DNA of 51,502 nucleotides from an uncultured Bacilli bacterium (GCA_944331715.1 CALVIP010000006.1:1-51502); one strand, 5' to 3'. Numbered from the stretch's first letter, positions 1 to 7,810 are shown. The notes: generated by a model from the sequence alone, not told the origin. A program made the numbers and translations.

Positions 1-971
1 TCACTATTCCTAGTCTGACTGTTTTCTTCTCCTAAAACAATAGCGATAAGTCTTAAATCATCTCTTTTAGCAGTCGCAGCTAGACAATACTTGGCAGCAT
101 CTGTATGACCTGTTTTTAGTCCATCTGCACCTTCATAAAATCTAACAAGTCGATTAGTATTAACTAACCAGAACTTATTATCAGTATCTTCTCTTAAGTA
201 GTCTTCATAAACTGATGAATATTCTAATATTTTCTCGTGTTTTAAAAGTTCTCTTGCAATAATAGCCATATCATAAGCGCTTGAATAGTGTCCTTCTTCA
301 TCAAGCCCAGTACAGTTTTTAAAGTTGGTATTTTTAAGTCCTAACTCTTTAACTTTCTTATTCATCATTTCTACAAATTCTACTTCACTACCTGCAATAA
401 ACTCAGCCATAGCAACCGTAGCATCATTAGCACTGGCCATAGATATACCTTTCATCATATCTTCAACAGTCATTTCTTCTCCTGTTGTTAAATATATCTG
501 ACTACCTCCCATACCTGAAGCATTTGCACTTGCCGTTACTATATCAGTCCATTTAATCTTACCGGCTTCAATTTGTTCAAGTATTATAATCTGAGCGACC
601 ATCTTAGTCATAGAGGCAACTGCAACTTGTTCATCTTTATTTTTTTCAAAAATTATCTCTCCTGTAGTGGCATCCATTAAAATACCAGCAGTAGCATTTG
701 GAATAAGAGATGTATCAGTAGTATTATCACTGTTTGTATTTTCGTTAGTATCACTATTATTTTCAGTTGTATTTTCATCTTCATTTAAAGTATTATTCTC
801 TTCATCTTTTGTATTATCTTCTATATCAGTAGTTTCTTCATTACTATCTGTCCTATTATTTTCAGTAATACTTTCTTCTTGTGTTTCTGTATTATTATTC
901 ACTTCCTCCGCTTTAACATAACATGGTATTAAAAGAATAGATAACATAATTAATAAAAATGCCTTTTTCAT
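1..971 (-). CDS. dacA: D-alanyl-D-alanine carboxypeptidase (PBP5/DacA family), C-terminus cut by window edge
   Basis: Serine peptidase S11 that trims the terminal D-Ala from peptidoglycan stem peptides outside the membrane. Reading back from the ATG at 971, which is preceded by an AGGAG ribosome site, gives a hydrophobic signal peptide of about 21 residues ending near VKA. A 65-residue Asn/Glu/Thr-rich acidic linker follows, then the catalytic domain. The three penicillin-binding motifs are present: SMTK (Ser120 nucleophile), SAN and KTG. The frame is still open at base 1, so the end of the domain and any membrane-anchoring helix lie outside the window. The long disordered linker between signal peptide and domain is longer than is typical. 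The family call is secure; dacA is chosen over dacF and similar paralogues only by general resemblance. Confidence 0.9.
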   Translation of the reverse strand, partial: MKKAFLLIMLSILLIPCYVKAEEVNNNTETQEESITENNRTDSNEETTDIEDNTKDEENNTLNEDENTTENNSDTNENTNSDNTTDTSLIPNATAGILMDATTGEIIFEKNKDEQVAVASMTKMVAQIIILEQIEAGKIKWTDIVTASANASGMGGSQIYLTTGEEMTVEDMMKGISMASANDATVAMAEFIAGSEVEFVEMMNKKVKELGLKNTNFKNCTGLDEEGHYSSAYDMAIIARELLKHEKILEYSSVYEDYLREDTDNKFWLVNTNRLVRFYEGADGLKTGHTDAAKYCLAATAKRDDLRLIAIVLGEENSQTRNS

Positions 972-1025
972 TAAATCAACTCCTAATAAAAGCTATGCTA
1001 ACATTATTTAAATATGATTATCTAA

Positions 1026-2321
1026 TTATTCATTAATACAAAATACTGCATATAAAGGTATAGATTTTATATTATTTTCAAAGCCAAAATTCTTAGTTGA
1101 AATTCTAATACTATATTTAGGATTATATTTTTTTATATATTCATTTAAACTCTTACTATTTGTTCTTCTTCCACTTTTTACTTCTATTGGAATAATATCG
1201 CCATTTATCTTTATCAAAAAATCAATTTCATACTTACTAAATATATAATAATAAAGTTCTCTAAACTTAGTATATAATTCACATGCAACATAGTTTTCTG
1301 TTAATACCCCTTTATACATCTCATTTTTATCTAATAGTATCTCAGTATAATCTATATTAGATAGAGATCTTAGTAAACCTGTATCACTTAAATATATTTT
1401 AAATTTATCATTATTGACAAATGCTTTTAATGGAGATTCATTTTTCTCAGTTAAATCACATTTTAAAATCATATTACTTGCAAGTAACCAATCTAGACTA
1501 CTCTCATATCTTATTTTTCTAGCATCTTTATCAACTATACTATATTTAAAATTGTTCTTTTCTCTTGCTAATTCTTTAGGTATAGCATTATATATTTTAC
1601 TATTTTTTATACTCTCTGTATTATCTGTATATTTATTCATATCTGCAAGATAATTTGTAATAATATAGTCTTGCAACTCAAAATCAACATTAGAAATATT
1701 CAAATCATTTTCTATAAAATTTTCTATTACTTTAGGCATACCACCAAGTATTAAATATTTTTTATATAAATCAAGAGCTTTTTCATGAATAGAATCAAGT
1801 ACTTTTTCATTACTATTATAATGTTTTCTGATTTCTTCTATTAACATATCTTCACCAAGAGCCATTAAATATTCTTCAAAATCCATTGGAAATAAATATT
1901 TAATAACTACTTTACCTACTGGAAAAGATGATTTAAATCTATTGATTTTAACTCCAAGTAAAGAACCTGCTGTAACTATTTTATATGGCTTATCACTTTC
2001 GCAAAAGTATTTCAAAGAAGTTATCGCTCTTTCACTAGTTTGTATTTCATCGAAAAAAATAATTGTATTACTTGGATTAAAATTTACTTTTCTTAATATT
2101 TGTATTTTCTCTATAATTTTTTCTGGATTAAGTGTTGCATCAAATATTTCTCTTATATCTTCTTCTTTTTCTAAATTAATATAAATATAATTTTCAAAAT
2201 TTGTTTTACAAAATTCTTCAAGTATATATGTTTTACCTGTTTGTCTCGCTCCAATTAACATAAGTGGCATTTTAAAATTCTTTTTCCACTCTAATAAGTC
2301 TTTTTCAATTTTTCTATACAT
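1026..2321 (-). CDS. AAA ATPase with DUF4143 (PD-(D/E)XK-like) C-terminal domain
   Basis: A protein of about 431 aa of the widespread AAA_14/DUF4143 ATPase family, whose role is generally unknown. Walker A is GARQTGKT at residues 24-31 and Walker B is TIIFFDE at 86-92. The C-terminal part carries a nuclease-fold signature, DFLIKI then IPIEVKSG (an Asp followed by E-x-K). The frame runs upstream to 2393 without a stop, but I place the start at the ATG at 2321 because AAGGTGAT sits just ahead of it. The upstream stretch also holds two DNA dyads and a -10 element. It is a single gene, divergent from the vanY-like gene. Such ATPases recur in gut Firmicutes genomes and are often variable between strains. 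Confidence 0.85.
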   Translation of the reverse strand: MYRKIEKDLLEWKKNFKMPLMLIGARQTGKTYILEEFCKTNFENYIYINLEKEEDIREIFDATLNPEKIIEKIQILRKVNFNPSNTIIFFDEIQTSERAITSLKYFCESDKPYKIVTAGSLLGVKINRFKSSFPVGKVVIKYLFPMDFEEYLMALGEDMLIEEIRKHYNSNEKVLDSIHEKALDLYKKYLILGGMPKVIENFIENDLNISNVDFELQDYIITNYLADMNKYTDNTESIKNSKIYNAIPKELAREKNNFKYSIVDKDARKIRYESSLDWLLASNMILKCDLTEKNESPLKAFVNNDKFKIYLSDTGLLRSLSNIDYTEILLDKNEMYKGVLTENYVACELYTKFRELYYYIFSKYEIDFLIKINGDIIPIEVKSGRRTNSKSLNEYIKKYNPKYSIRISTKNFGFENNIKSIPLYAVFCINE

Positions 2322-2340
2322 AATATCACCTTCTGCTTTA

Positions 2341-2401
2341 ATTTTATCATTTTTTGTACAAAAAGTACATATTTTATATTGTTTTTCGTACATTTTGTAC
2401 G
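2341..2401 (-). promoter_or_regulatory. Promoter with two GTAC-N5-GTAC operator dyads ahead of the AAA ATPase gene
   Basis: On the minus strand an extended -10 (TGATAAAAT, hexamer at 2341-2346) lies about 20 nt upstream of the ATG at 2321. Two 15-bp perfect dyads precede it: TGTACAAAAAGTACA at 2355-2369, within the -10/-35 region, and CGTACATTTTGTACG at 2387-2401. Both have GTAC-N5-GTAC cores and their centres are 32 bp apart, about three helical turns. This looks like a repressor-type operator pair. The regulator is not identified. Confidence 0.55.
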
Positions 2402-2488
2402 TTTTTTAGTATATGAAAATAATTATATATATGATATTATGGTATTAATAAAGGTTAAATATAATAAAATTAAGTAAGGTGTTTATGT

Positions 2489-3361
2489 ATGAAAAAGATT
2501 ATTATTATTTTAAGTAGTATTATTGTTATTATCTTTATTATTCTTATGATTTTCTTATTTAATACTAATAGTAAAGAAAAAGATATCAAAGAAGTTAAAG
2601 AAAATGAAACTAAAGAAGAAATCACTAAGGAAGAAGATAATGAGTTTAGTAAGTTATCTTATTATAAGGAAGAGAATCTAGATAGATATAAAGCTTATCA
2701 AACTAATAATTCTAATCTTTCTATAGAAGATATTGTTACAAGAGTTAACTTAAACTTAGATAAAGAGCCTTATACTGATACTATTCCTTCTACTAATTTA
2801 AATACTAATTATTTACTTGTTAATAAGTTTAATTATTTAGATAGTAATTATATTCCTAATAATCTTGAACTACTTGATAATAGTTATTCTAAAAGTGGTA
2901 TTTACTTAGTTAAAGAAGCGAAAGATAATCTTGAAAGATTAATAAATGATGCTAAAAATGAGGGTATGAATATTAGAGTAGTCTCTGCTTATCGCTCTTA
3001 TTCTTATCAAGAAAACTTATATAATAATTATGTTAAAAACGATGGTGTAGAAAATGCTGATACCTACTCTGCAAGGCCAGGATATTCTGAGCATCAAACA
3101 GGATTAGTTGTTGACGTAACAAGAGCATTTGATAATTTTAATAATTTTGAGAATACTGATGAGTATAACTGGATGATAGAAAATGCTGCTAATTATGGTT
3201 TTATTTTAAGATATCCTAAAGATAAAGAAGATATTACTACTTATAGTTTTGAAGCTTGGCATTATAGATATGTAGGTGTTGAATTAGTACAAAAAATAAA
3301 AGCTAGCAACCTAACCTTTGATGAATATTATGTAAGATTTTTAGAAAGTAATAATAATTAG
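2489..3361 (+). CDS. VanY-type D-alanyl-D-alanine carboxypeptidase (peptidase M15B)
   Basis: Zinc peptidase expected to remove D-Ala from muropeptides outside the membrane. The 290-aa product has an N-terminal membrane anchor (residues 4-25), a charged Lys/Glu linker (27-52) and an M15B domain. SxHxxGxxxD appears as SEHQTGLVVD (His202, Asp209) and the EAWH motif supplies Glu255 and His258, so zinc ligands and catalytic base are all present. SAYRS (166-170) is the usual substrate-binding Arg region. A GTAAGGTG ribosome site precedes the ATG. The last ~50 bp of the gene recur twice downstream (near 3770-3820 and 4221-4270), marking a tandem duplication that includes the small-toxin cassettes. 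This is a chromosomal cell-wall enzyme; nothing nearby suggests vancomycin resistance. Confidence 0.9.
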   Translation: MKKIIIILSSIIVIIFIILMIFLFNTNSKEKDIKEVKENETKEEITKEEDNEFSKLSYYKEENLDRYKAYQTNNSNLSIEDIVTRVNLNLDKEPYTDTIPSTNLNTNYLLVNKFNYLDSNYIPNNLELLDNSYSKSGIYLVKEAKDNLERLINDAKNEGMNIRVVSAYRSYSYQENLYNNYVKNDGVENADTYSARPGYSEHQTGLVVDVTRAFDNFNNFENTDEYNWMIENAANYGFILRYPKDKEDITTYSFEAWHYRYVGVELVQKIKASNLTFDEYYVRFLESNNN

Positions 3362-3381
3362 TATAAAATCATCTATGATAC

Positions 3382-3540
3382 TTGCATAAAAGTTACTTAC
3401 ATGATAAGATGTATATGTAAAAGAAATTTACATAAAATATAAAAGAGGGAACACTTAATATTGCAGTGTTGAGTGTGCCTCTAATTAATTATTTTGTATT
3501 AGAACCACCTAAACATCGCTTGAGTTAGGTGGATTCTTCT
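3382..3540 (+). ncRNA. Candidate antitoxin RNA, cassette 1 (Fst/par-like antisense RNA)
   Basis: A near-consensus promoter, TTGCAT (3382-3387), 17 bp, TAAGAT (3405-3410), would start an RNA near 3417. The RNA carries a hairpin, ACACTTAA (3451-3458) with TTGAGTGT (3469-3476), clamped by GAGG/CCTC. It ends at the hairpin CCACCTAA/TTAGGTGG (3505-3532). That hairpin is shared with the convergent toxin transcript on the other strand. The same layout recurs in cassette 2. Transcription is inferred from sequence only. Confidence 0.6.
3505..3532. terminator. Shared bidirectional terminator, cassette 1
   Basis: Perfect 8-bp inverted repeat CCACCTAA/TTAGGTGG with a 12-nt loop, placed where the plus-strand RNA and the minus-strand toxin mRNA converge. 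T-rich sequence follows in the plus direction. Confidence 0.6.
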
Positions 3541-3631
3541 ATTTTAAGGTGCAAATCATAAAGAGCATTAAAATTTCCTGAAGAAATAACATAACTACTA
3601 GAGATAGAATTAGAAAATCCTTCTTGTTCAT
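3539..3631 (-). CDS. Small hydrophobic type I toxin candidate, cassette 1 (30 aa)
   Basis: A 30-codon frame beginning MNKKDFLILSL, with a charged start, one continuous hydrophobic helix and a short basic end. This is the form of Fst/TxpA-type membrane toxins. A strong AAGGAGG site lies six bases upstream of the ATG at 3631. That site is buried in a perfect hairpin, AAGCCTC (3635-3641) with GAGGCTT (3648-3654), which would block translation as in known type I toxins. Its promoter is TTGCTA-17-TACTAT at 3683-3711. A sister copy at 3987-4070 keeps the first seven residues. Assignment rests on architecture; no homologue search was possible. Confidence 0.6.
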   Translation of the reverse strand: MNKKDFLILSLVVMLFLQEILMLFMICTLK

Positions 3632-3682
3632 TATAAGCCTCCTTTCTGAGGCTTCACCCAACTATTAAATGTCCCTACAACT

Positions 3683-3711
3683 ATAGTATCATATTGATTT
3701 CTATATAGCAA
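3683..3711 (-). promoter_or_regulatory. Promoter of toxin mRNA, cassette 1
   Basis: On the minus strand: -35 TTGCTA (3706-3711), 17-bp spacer, -10 TACTAT (3683-3688) preceded by TGA (extended -10). The transcript would begin near 3676 with GGACATTTAATAGTTGGGTG, a segment that can pair with the antitoxin RNA hairpin. Confidence 0.6.
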
Positions 3712-3731
3712 GAGAAAAAAGTAATAAAAAA

Positions 3732-3749
3732 GTTACGAATTTTCGTAAC
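3732..3749 (-). terminator. Hairpin terminator upstream of toxin cassette 1
   Basis: Inverted repeat GTTACGAA/TTCGTAAC followed on the minus strand by a T-rich tract. Its duplicate lies at 4183-4200. It insulates the toxin promoter from upstream minus-strand transcription. Confidence 0.6.
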
Positions 3750-3839
3750 CATAATACTTACTAATAATTTAGTCTTTTACAAATATTACGTAAGATATCT
3801 AGAAAGCAATAATAACTAATATAAATTCATTTATGATAC

Positions 3840-3988
3840 TTGCATAAAAGTTACTTATGTGATAAGATGTATATGTAAGAAAAAAATTCATACACTATAA
3901 AAGGAACACTTAATATTCGCATGTTGAGTGTTACCATAATAAAAGTTGGTACCACCTAAATCATTGCTGAGTTAGGTGGTTTTCCTTT
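3840..3988 (+). ncRNA. Candidate antitoxin RNA, cassette 2
   Basis: Copy of the cassette 1 RNA. The promoter is TTGCAT (3840-3845), 17 bp, TAAGAT (3863-3868), with an expected start near 3875. It has a hairpin AACACTTAA (3905-3913)/TTGAGTGTT (3924-3932) and terminator ACCACCTAA/TTAGGTGGT (3951-3980) followed by TTTCCTTT. Loop and linker sequences have diverged from cassette 1 while the stems and promoter are kept, which suggests both are functional. Confidence 0.6.
3951..3980. terminator. Shared bidirectional terminator, cassette 2
   Basis: Perfect 9-bp stem ACCACCTAA/TTAGGTGGT with a 12-nt loop and a T-rich tail in the plus direction. The toxin stop codon lies within the tail on the opposite strand. 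Confidence 0.65.
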
Positions 3989-4070
3989 ATATTAGTACTA
4001 TAAATAGTAAGAATAGTAAAAGGAAGATAATCATTACTAAAGAAAAAATTAGAAAATCTTTCTTGTTCAT
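3987..4070 (-). CDS. Small hydrophobic type I toxin candidate, cassette 2 (27 aa)
   Basis: A 27-codon frame beginning MNKKDFLIFSL and continuing as an almost pure Leu/Ile/Phe/Val helix. The ribosome site GGGAGGTGAT is very strong. Directly upstream is a CTCTAT/ATAGAG hairpin (4084-4097) that could hide it or protect the 5' region. The promoter is TTGCGT-17-TACTAT (4135-4163). The paralogue in cassette 1 shares start, promoter spacing and terminator, but the hydrophobic stretch differs. A membrane-damaging type I toxin is the best reading. Confidence 0.6.
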   Translation of the reverse strand: MNKKDFLIFSLVMIIFLLLFLLFIVLI

Positions 4071-4134
4071 TGACATCACCTCCCTCTATTTATAGAGTTT
4101 GGTAACCACCCAACTATTAAATGTTCCTAAAAAT

Positions 4135-4163
4135 ATAGTATCATATTAATTTCTATAACGCAA
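4135..4163 (-). promoter_or_regulatory. Promoter of toxin mRNA, cassette 2
   Basis: Minus strand -35 TTGCGT (4158-4163), 17-bp spacer, extended -10 TGATACTAT (hexamer at 4135-4140). The mRNA 5' segment GGAACATTTAATAGTTGGGTG is complementary, with wobbles, to the antitoxin hairpin. Confidence 0.6.
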
Positions 4164-4182
4164 GAGAAAAAGTAATAAAAAA

Positions 4183-4200
4183 GTTACGAGTTTTCGTAAC
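4183..4200 (-). terminator. Terminator downstream of NUDIX gene
   Basis: Stem GTTACGA/TCGTAAC followed by T6 on the minus strand. It lies 67 bp beyond the NUDIX stop and just ahead of the toxin 2 promoter. Confidence 0.65.
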
Positions 4201-4266
4201 AATAATACTTACTAATAACTTAGCTTTTGACAAATATTATGTAAGATATTTAGAAAGTGATAATAA

Positions 4267-4779
4267 TTAAAAATCACTTTTTATTTTTTCAAATAATTTA
4301 ATTCTATTTTCTTTAAAAGATGTTTTTTCATCTTTAATCATGGTTATTATTTCATCTATATTAAACCATTTAACCTCTGATAATTCTTCTTCTTGGATGA
4401 TAAATTCATCTTCCTTTTTATTGCATATAACATAATAAAAATATGTTATATGTGAATTACTATCACTAATAGTAATTTCTCTTTCACCATAAGGAATCAA
4501 TTCTTTAGGAGTTACATCTAATCCCACTTCTTCTTTTATTTCTCTTAAAGCAGCATCTTCTAAAGTTTCATAAGCATCAACATGTCCTGCACAAAGTCCC
4601 CATTTATTAGGAGAAAATCTTTTATTAGCACTTCTTTTTTGTAATAAAACTTTACCATCATCATTAATAATAAATATTCCTACTTCATTATGTAGTAAAT
4701 TTTTATCATGAGCTTCTTCCTTATCCATAATTTGTCCTGTAAAATCTCCATTTTCATCTACTATTTCAATTAATTCCAT
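4267..4779 (-). CDS. NUDIX hydrolase
   Basis: A 170-aa protein with a complete Nudix box at residues 65-87 (G-x5-E-x7-REIKEEVGL). This is the metal-binding site that cleaves nucleoside diphosphates linked to another group. The N-terminal half (DENGDFTGQIMDKEEAH) resembles the isopentenyl-diphosphate isomerase-like/YfcD branch, but the substrate cannot be told from sequence. It is a single gene with its own promoter. Its 3' end abuts a leftover copy of the vanY gene tail (4221-4270). Confidence 0.85.
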   Translation of the reverse strand: MELIEIVDENGDFTGQIMDKEEAHDKNLLHNEVGIFIINDDGKVLLQKRSANKRFSPNKWGLCAGHVDAYETLEDAALREIKEEVGLDVTPKELIPYGEREITISDSNSHITYFYYVICNKKEDEFIIQEEELSEVKWFNIDEIITMIKDEKTSFKENRIKLFEKIKSDF

Positions 4780-4835
4780 ATTATTATTTATCTCCCAACT
4801 TTTAAAATAATTTATATATACTTCACAGTTTTTTT

Positions 4836-4864
4836 ATTATAGCAAGAGAAACAAGAAAAGACAA
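4836..4864 (-). promoter_or_regulatory. Promoter of NUDIX gene
   Basis: Minus strand -35 TTGTCT (4859-4864), 17-bp spacer, extended -10 TGCTATAAT (hexamer at 4836-4841). Confidence 0.6.
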
Positions 4865-4865
4865 C

Positions 4866-5738
4866 TTACTTTTCTTTCTTTAAAGCTTCATCTATATCAC
4901 TTTTCTTAAGTTTTAATGTCTCCTGTATTACTCCTGTAGCATTAAAACACATTCCAAGGGTGAAAATGTAAGCTAGGATGTAAACCCAGATTAATAATAC
5001 TAAAATATTAGACATCGCTCCATAAAAGACATTATAGTTAGCAAAGTAATCTACATAAAAAGCATATATCTTAGAACTTATTAACCACATAATAGTAGTA
5101 AATAAGGCTCCTGGTATTGTACTTTTACTACTTATTTTAGTATCTGGAGCGATTGTATATAGTAGTTTTAAATTATAATATATTAAGAATAATGATATTG
5201 GAAGTTCTAAAAGTCTATAAGTATTCTCAACTAAACTAGTTAGACTATCACTATGAATAGAATTAGTAATTATCTTTATTAAAACATCTCCAAAAGCTGG
5301 AACTAATATTAAGAATAGAAATAGTACTACTAATATCAATGTCATAAGTATAGCCTTACCTCTTCTTTTAAGTTCACTACTATCTTTTACTTTATATATT
5401 TCATTAGATGTATTAATTATTGAATATGTTCCATTACTTGCAAGAATAAAGGCAGCGATAAAGAATACTATCATATTAAAATTAAATAAGTCTCCCCCAT
5501 TATTAGCAGGTATTAAATAATTTATAACATCACTTGGTACAACTGACTCTAATATTTCTTTAATACTTGTAGCAGGTAGACCAAATTCACTACCTATCGC
5601 TCCTACTAGAGCGATTAATGGGATAATTGAGATAACAAGAAAAAAAGCAAGTTGACCAGGAAGAATTCTCATTTCTGGTAGTTTTATTATTGAAATAACT
5701 TTTCTTAAAAATATTCTCATTTTCTTGCTTTTCTTCAT
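4866..5738 (-). CDS. YihY/BrkB-type inner membrane protein
   Basis: A 290-aa polytopic membrane protein of the YihY/virulence factor BrkB family, whose molecular function is unsettled. About six hydrophobic segments are visible. Family landmarks include GQLAFFLVISIIPL near residue 27 and PGALFTTIMWLISSKIY near residue 205. It starts nine bases after the preceding gene's stop, with GGAG ahead of the ATG, so it is likely co-transcribed with the GGDEF-like gene. The C-terminus is charged and probably cytoplasmic. Confidence 0.8.
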   Translation of the reverse strand: MKKSKKMRIFLRKVISIIKLPEMRILPGQLAFFLVISIIPLIALVGAIGSEFGLPATSIKEILESVVPSDVINYLIPANNGGDLFNFNMIVFFIAAFILASNGTYSIINTSNEIYKVKDSSELKRRGKAILMTLILVVLFLFLILVPAFGDVLIKIITNSIHSDSLTSLVENTYRLLELPISLFLIYYNLKLLYTIAPDTKISSKSTIPGALFTTIMWLISSKIYAFYVDYFANYNVFYGAMSNILVLLIWVYILAYIFTLGMCFNATGVIQETLKLKKSDIDEALKKEK

Positions 5739-5747
5739 TTCTATCTC

Positions 5748-7802
5748 CTACTTTAATCCTTGCTTTTTCGTCATCATTTCAAGTGTCGCTTCATTAATTG
5801 CATCATCTAATGTCTTAATATCATCTTCTATCATACTGTAACCAACACTTGCTCCAAAGTCATGTGGTAAACTCTTCATTTCTTTTTCTAGTTTTTTAGC
5901 ATATGTTTCTACTTGTCTTTCACTATAACCTACTAAATATACTAAGAACTCATTACCATCTGTTCTAATTATTTCACTGTTTTCTAGTTGTGTATTAACT
6001 AGTGTTGATGCTGCAGTTACTATTAATTTATCTCCTTCTTCATGTCCATAGTTATCATTAACATATTTAACATTATTTAAATCTATTATAACTATGCCCT
6101 GAGGATATACCTTACTAGCTTCCCAATCAGGAGCTTTCTTATTTAAATAATTTCTATTCTTTAAAGATGTTAGTAAATCTGTATACTTATGTCTATCTTC
6201 CTTCTTAACTTTCTTTACTTTATGTTTATGTTTAAAGTAGAAATAAAGGAATACTAAAGCGATTAATGGAACAGAAACTATTACTAATATGATTAGGAAT
6301 AAGCCCATAAAACTACTTCTTTCAACTATTGATCTACTAATATCTGCTAGTCCATTATTACGGTAATTATAATAAGAATTAGTAGTAATTATATAGTTAA
6401 ATAAGTTATAGAAAGTATTATTATTATTCTTAACCATAAACTTATAATCATTCATCATAGTATCTTGATATAAAACATCATAACTTTCAAACGTTGTATT
6501 TTTATAAAGATTATATACTTCTTTATCTACTACAATCATTTTATCATTAGCATTCTCTACTAATTCAGTATTTGTATCATATGTCGTTATATCACTACGG
6601 CTATTATTTTCAAAATAATCATATAATGATGTATTATCTAATAGTGCAATCTTTTCATCTTTTAAGCTTTCAAAAGAATTAACAACATGATTATCACTTC
6701 TTCTACCTAATATTACATAGTCTTCTATAAAAGTAGATATTGTCTCTTTATAATCATTATTTGTAGAAGCAAGATTATAATAATCAAAATAGATATCTAC
6801 ATCTCCTTTTTCTACTGCTTTTCTTAAAGCTTCAACACTTCCATATTTCTTATAAGAAAAACTTATATCAGTAAGACGACTCATTCTTTTTAGATATTCT
6901 CCTGCTATACCAGAAACAACACCATCTACTTCTACTTCATATGGATAATTTTCTACATATCCATAGACATAATTTTTCTTAACTAAATCTGTAGAATCAG
7001 CTGAACTAACTTTATTTTCTTCTATATAATAATCAAAATAAATATTGTTATATTCATCTACATAATTATCTGTCTGCCATTTTTCAAAATATTTTCTAAT
7101 AATAGTATTAAGTCTAGCATTAGATTTATCACTACTTAGAGTTAGAACTAACTTTTTAGACATTTCTGTAAAGTAATAATTTATATAATAACTATTATTC
7201 TCAATAGTTTTATCTAGATACATTATATTAGGTATTATAATCATATCTACTTCACTATTATCTAATGCTGTAAATAACTCATCTATAGTCTCATATGATT
7301 TATAAGCAAGATTAGTACCAGTTTTTAAATAATAACTAACCTCTGCCATATCAGAATTAAAAACACCAAAAGTAATATTAGACATATCACTTACTCTATT
7401 AATTCTTCTATATTCTTTACCAATAGCGATATAACCATCTGTTGCAATTAATAAATCATTATTAGATAGTTCATCTTCATTATTTAAAACTCTAAAACTA
7501 TAACCATTATTATCTTCTAGTTCATTACTTTTAGAGTATGCTATTCTGTTAAATTCTAATCCAACATTCTTTTCAAAATCATCTAAAAAATTAAAGAATA
7601 CTCCTTCCCCATTAAGTCCATATAAAGGGTAATCATTAACAACACTTATATCGATCATAGTTGTATCATTTTCTTCAACCCATTTTTTTTCATTAACAGT
7701 TAAAGAAGTTTTAGCATCTTCTCTATTATAATAGATAAAGACACCTACAAAAACAACTGCTACAACTAAAAGAGGAAGAATAATCAGTACTTTTTTCTTC
7801 AT
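5748..7802 (-). CDS. Membrane sensor with tandem solute-binding-like domains and a degenerate GGDEF domain
   Basis: A 684-aa protein with an N-terminal membrane anchor (5-24), about 450 extracellular residues resembling two bacterial solute-binding (SBP_bac_3-like) modules, a second membrane span (~495-520) and a C-terminal GGDEF domain (~540-684). The domain keeps the DLNNVKYVNDNYGHEEGD region typical of diguanylate cyclases. The signature motif, however, reads DGNEF (615-619) rather than GGDEF, and no RxxD inhibitory site precedes it. It may be an inactive GTP-binding sensor or an enzyme of altered activity. GGAGG precedes the ATG. It follows the 151-aa membrane protein by 8 bp and is probably in one operon with it and yihY. 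Confidence 0.8.
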   Translation of the reverse strand: MKKKVLIILPLLVVAVVFVGVFIYYNREDAKTSLTVNEKKWVEENDTTMIDISVVNDYPLYGLNGEGVFFNFLDDFEKNVGLEFNRIAYSKSNELEDNNGYSFRVLNNEDELSNNDLLIATDGYIAIGKEYRRINRVSDMSNITFGVFNSDMAEVSYYLKTGTNLAYKSYETIDELFTALDNSEVDMIIIPNIMYLDKTIENNSYYINYYFTEMSKKLVLTLSSDKSNARLNTIIRKYFEKWQTDNYVDEYNNIYFDYYIEENKVSSADSTDLVKKNYVYGYVENYPYEVEVDGVVSGIAGEYLKRMSRLTDISFSYKKYGSVEALRKAVEKGDVDIYFDYYNLASTNNDYKETISTFIEDYVILGRRSDNHVVNSFESLKDEKIALLDNTSLYDYFENNSRSDITTYDTNTELVENANDKMIVVDKEVYNLYKNTTFESYDVLYQDTMMNDYKFMVKNNNNTFYNLFNYIITTNSYYNYRNNGLADISRSIVERSSFMGLFLIILVIVSVPLIALVFLYFYFKHKHKVKKVKKEDRHKYTDLLTSLKNRNYLNKKAPDWEASKVYPQGIVIIDLNNVKYVNDNYGHEEGDKLIVTAASTLVNTQLENSEIIRTDGNEFLVYLVGYSERQVETYAKKLEKEMKSLPHDFGASVGYSMIEDDIKTLDDAINEATLEMMTKKQGLK

Positions 7803-7810
7803 AATTCCTC

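Noticed and set aside
667-921. 84-codon hydrophobic frame on the plus strand
   Set aside because: It is antisense to the acidic linker of the carboxypeptidase; the hydrophobicity is the mirror image of Glu/Asn/Thr codons.
2489-3361. VanY as a sign of a vancomycin-resistance cluster
   Set aside because: No vanS/R, ligase or VanX-type genes are adjacent; M15B enzymes are common housekeeping wall enzymes.
3505-3980. Repeated hairpins near 3.5-4.0 kb as a CRISPR-like array
   Set aside because: Only two copies about 450 bp apart, each with promoters and a small frame; no regular repeat-spacer pattern.
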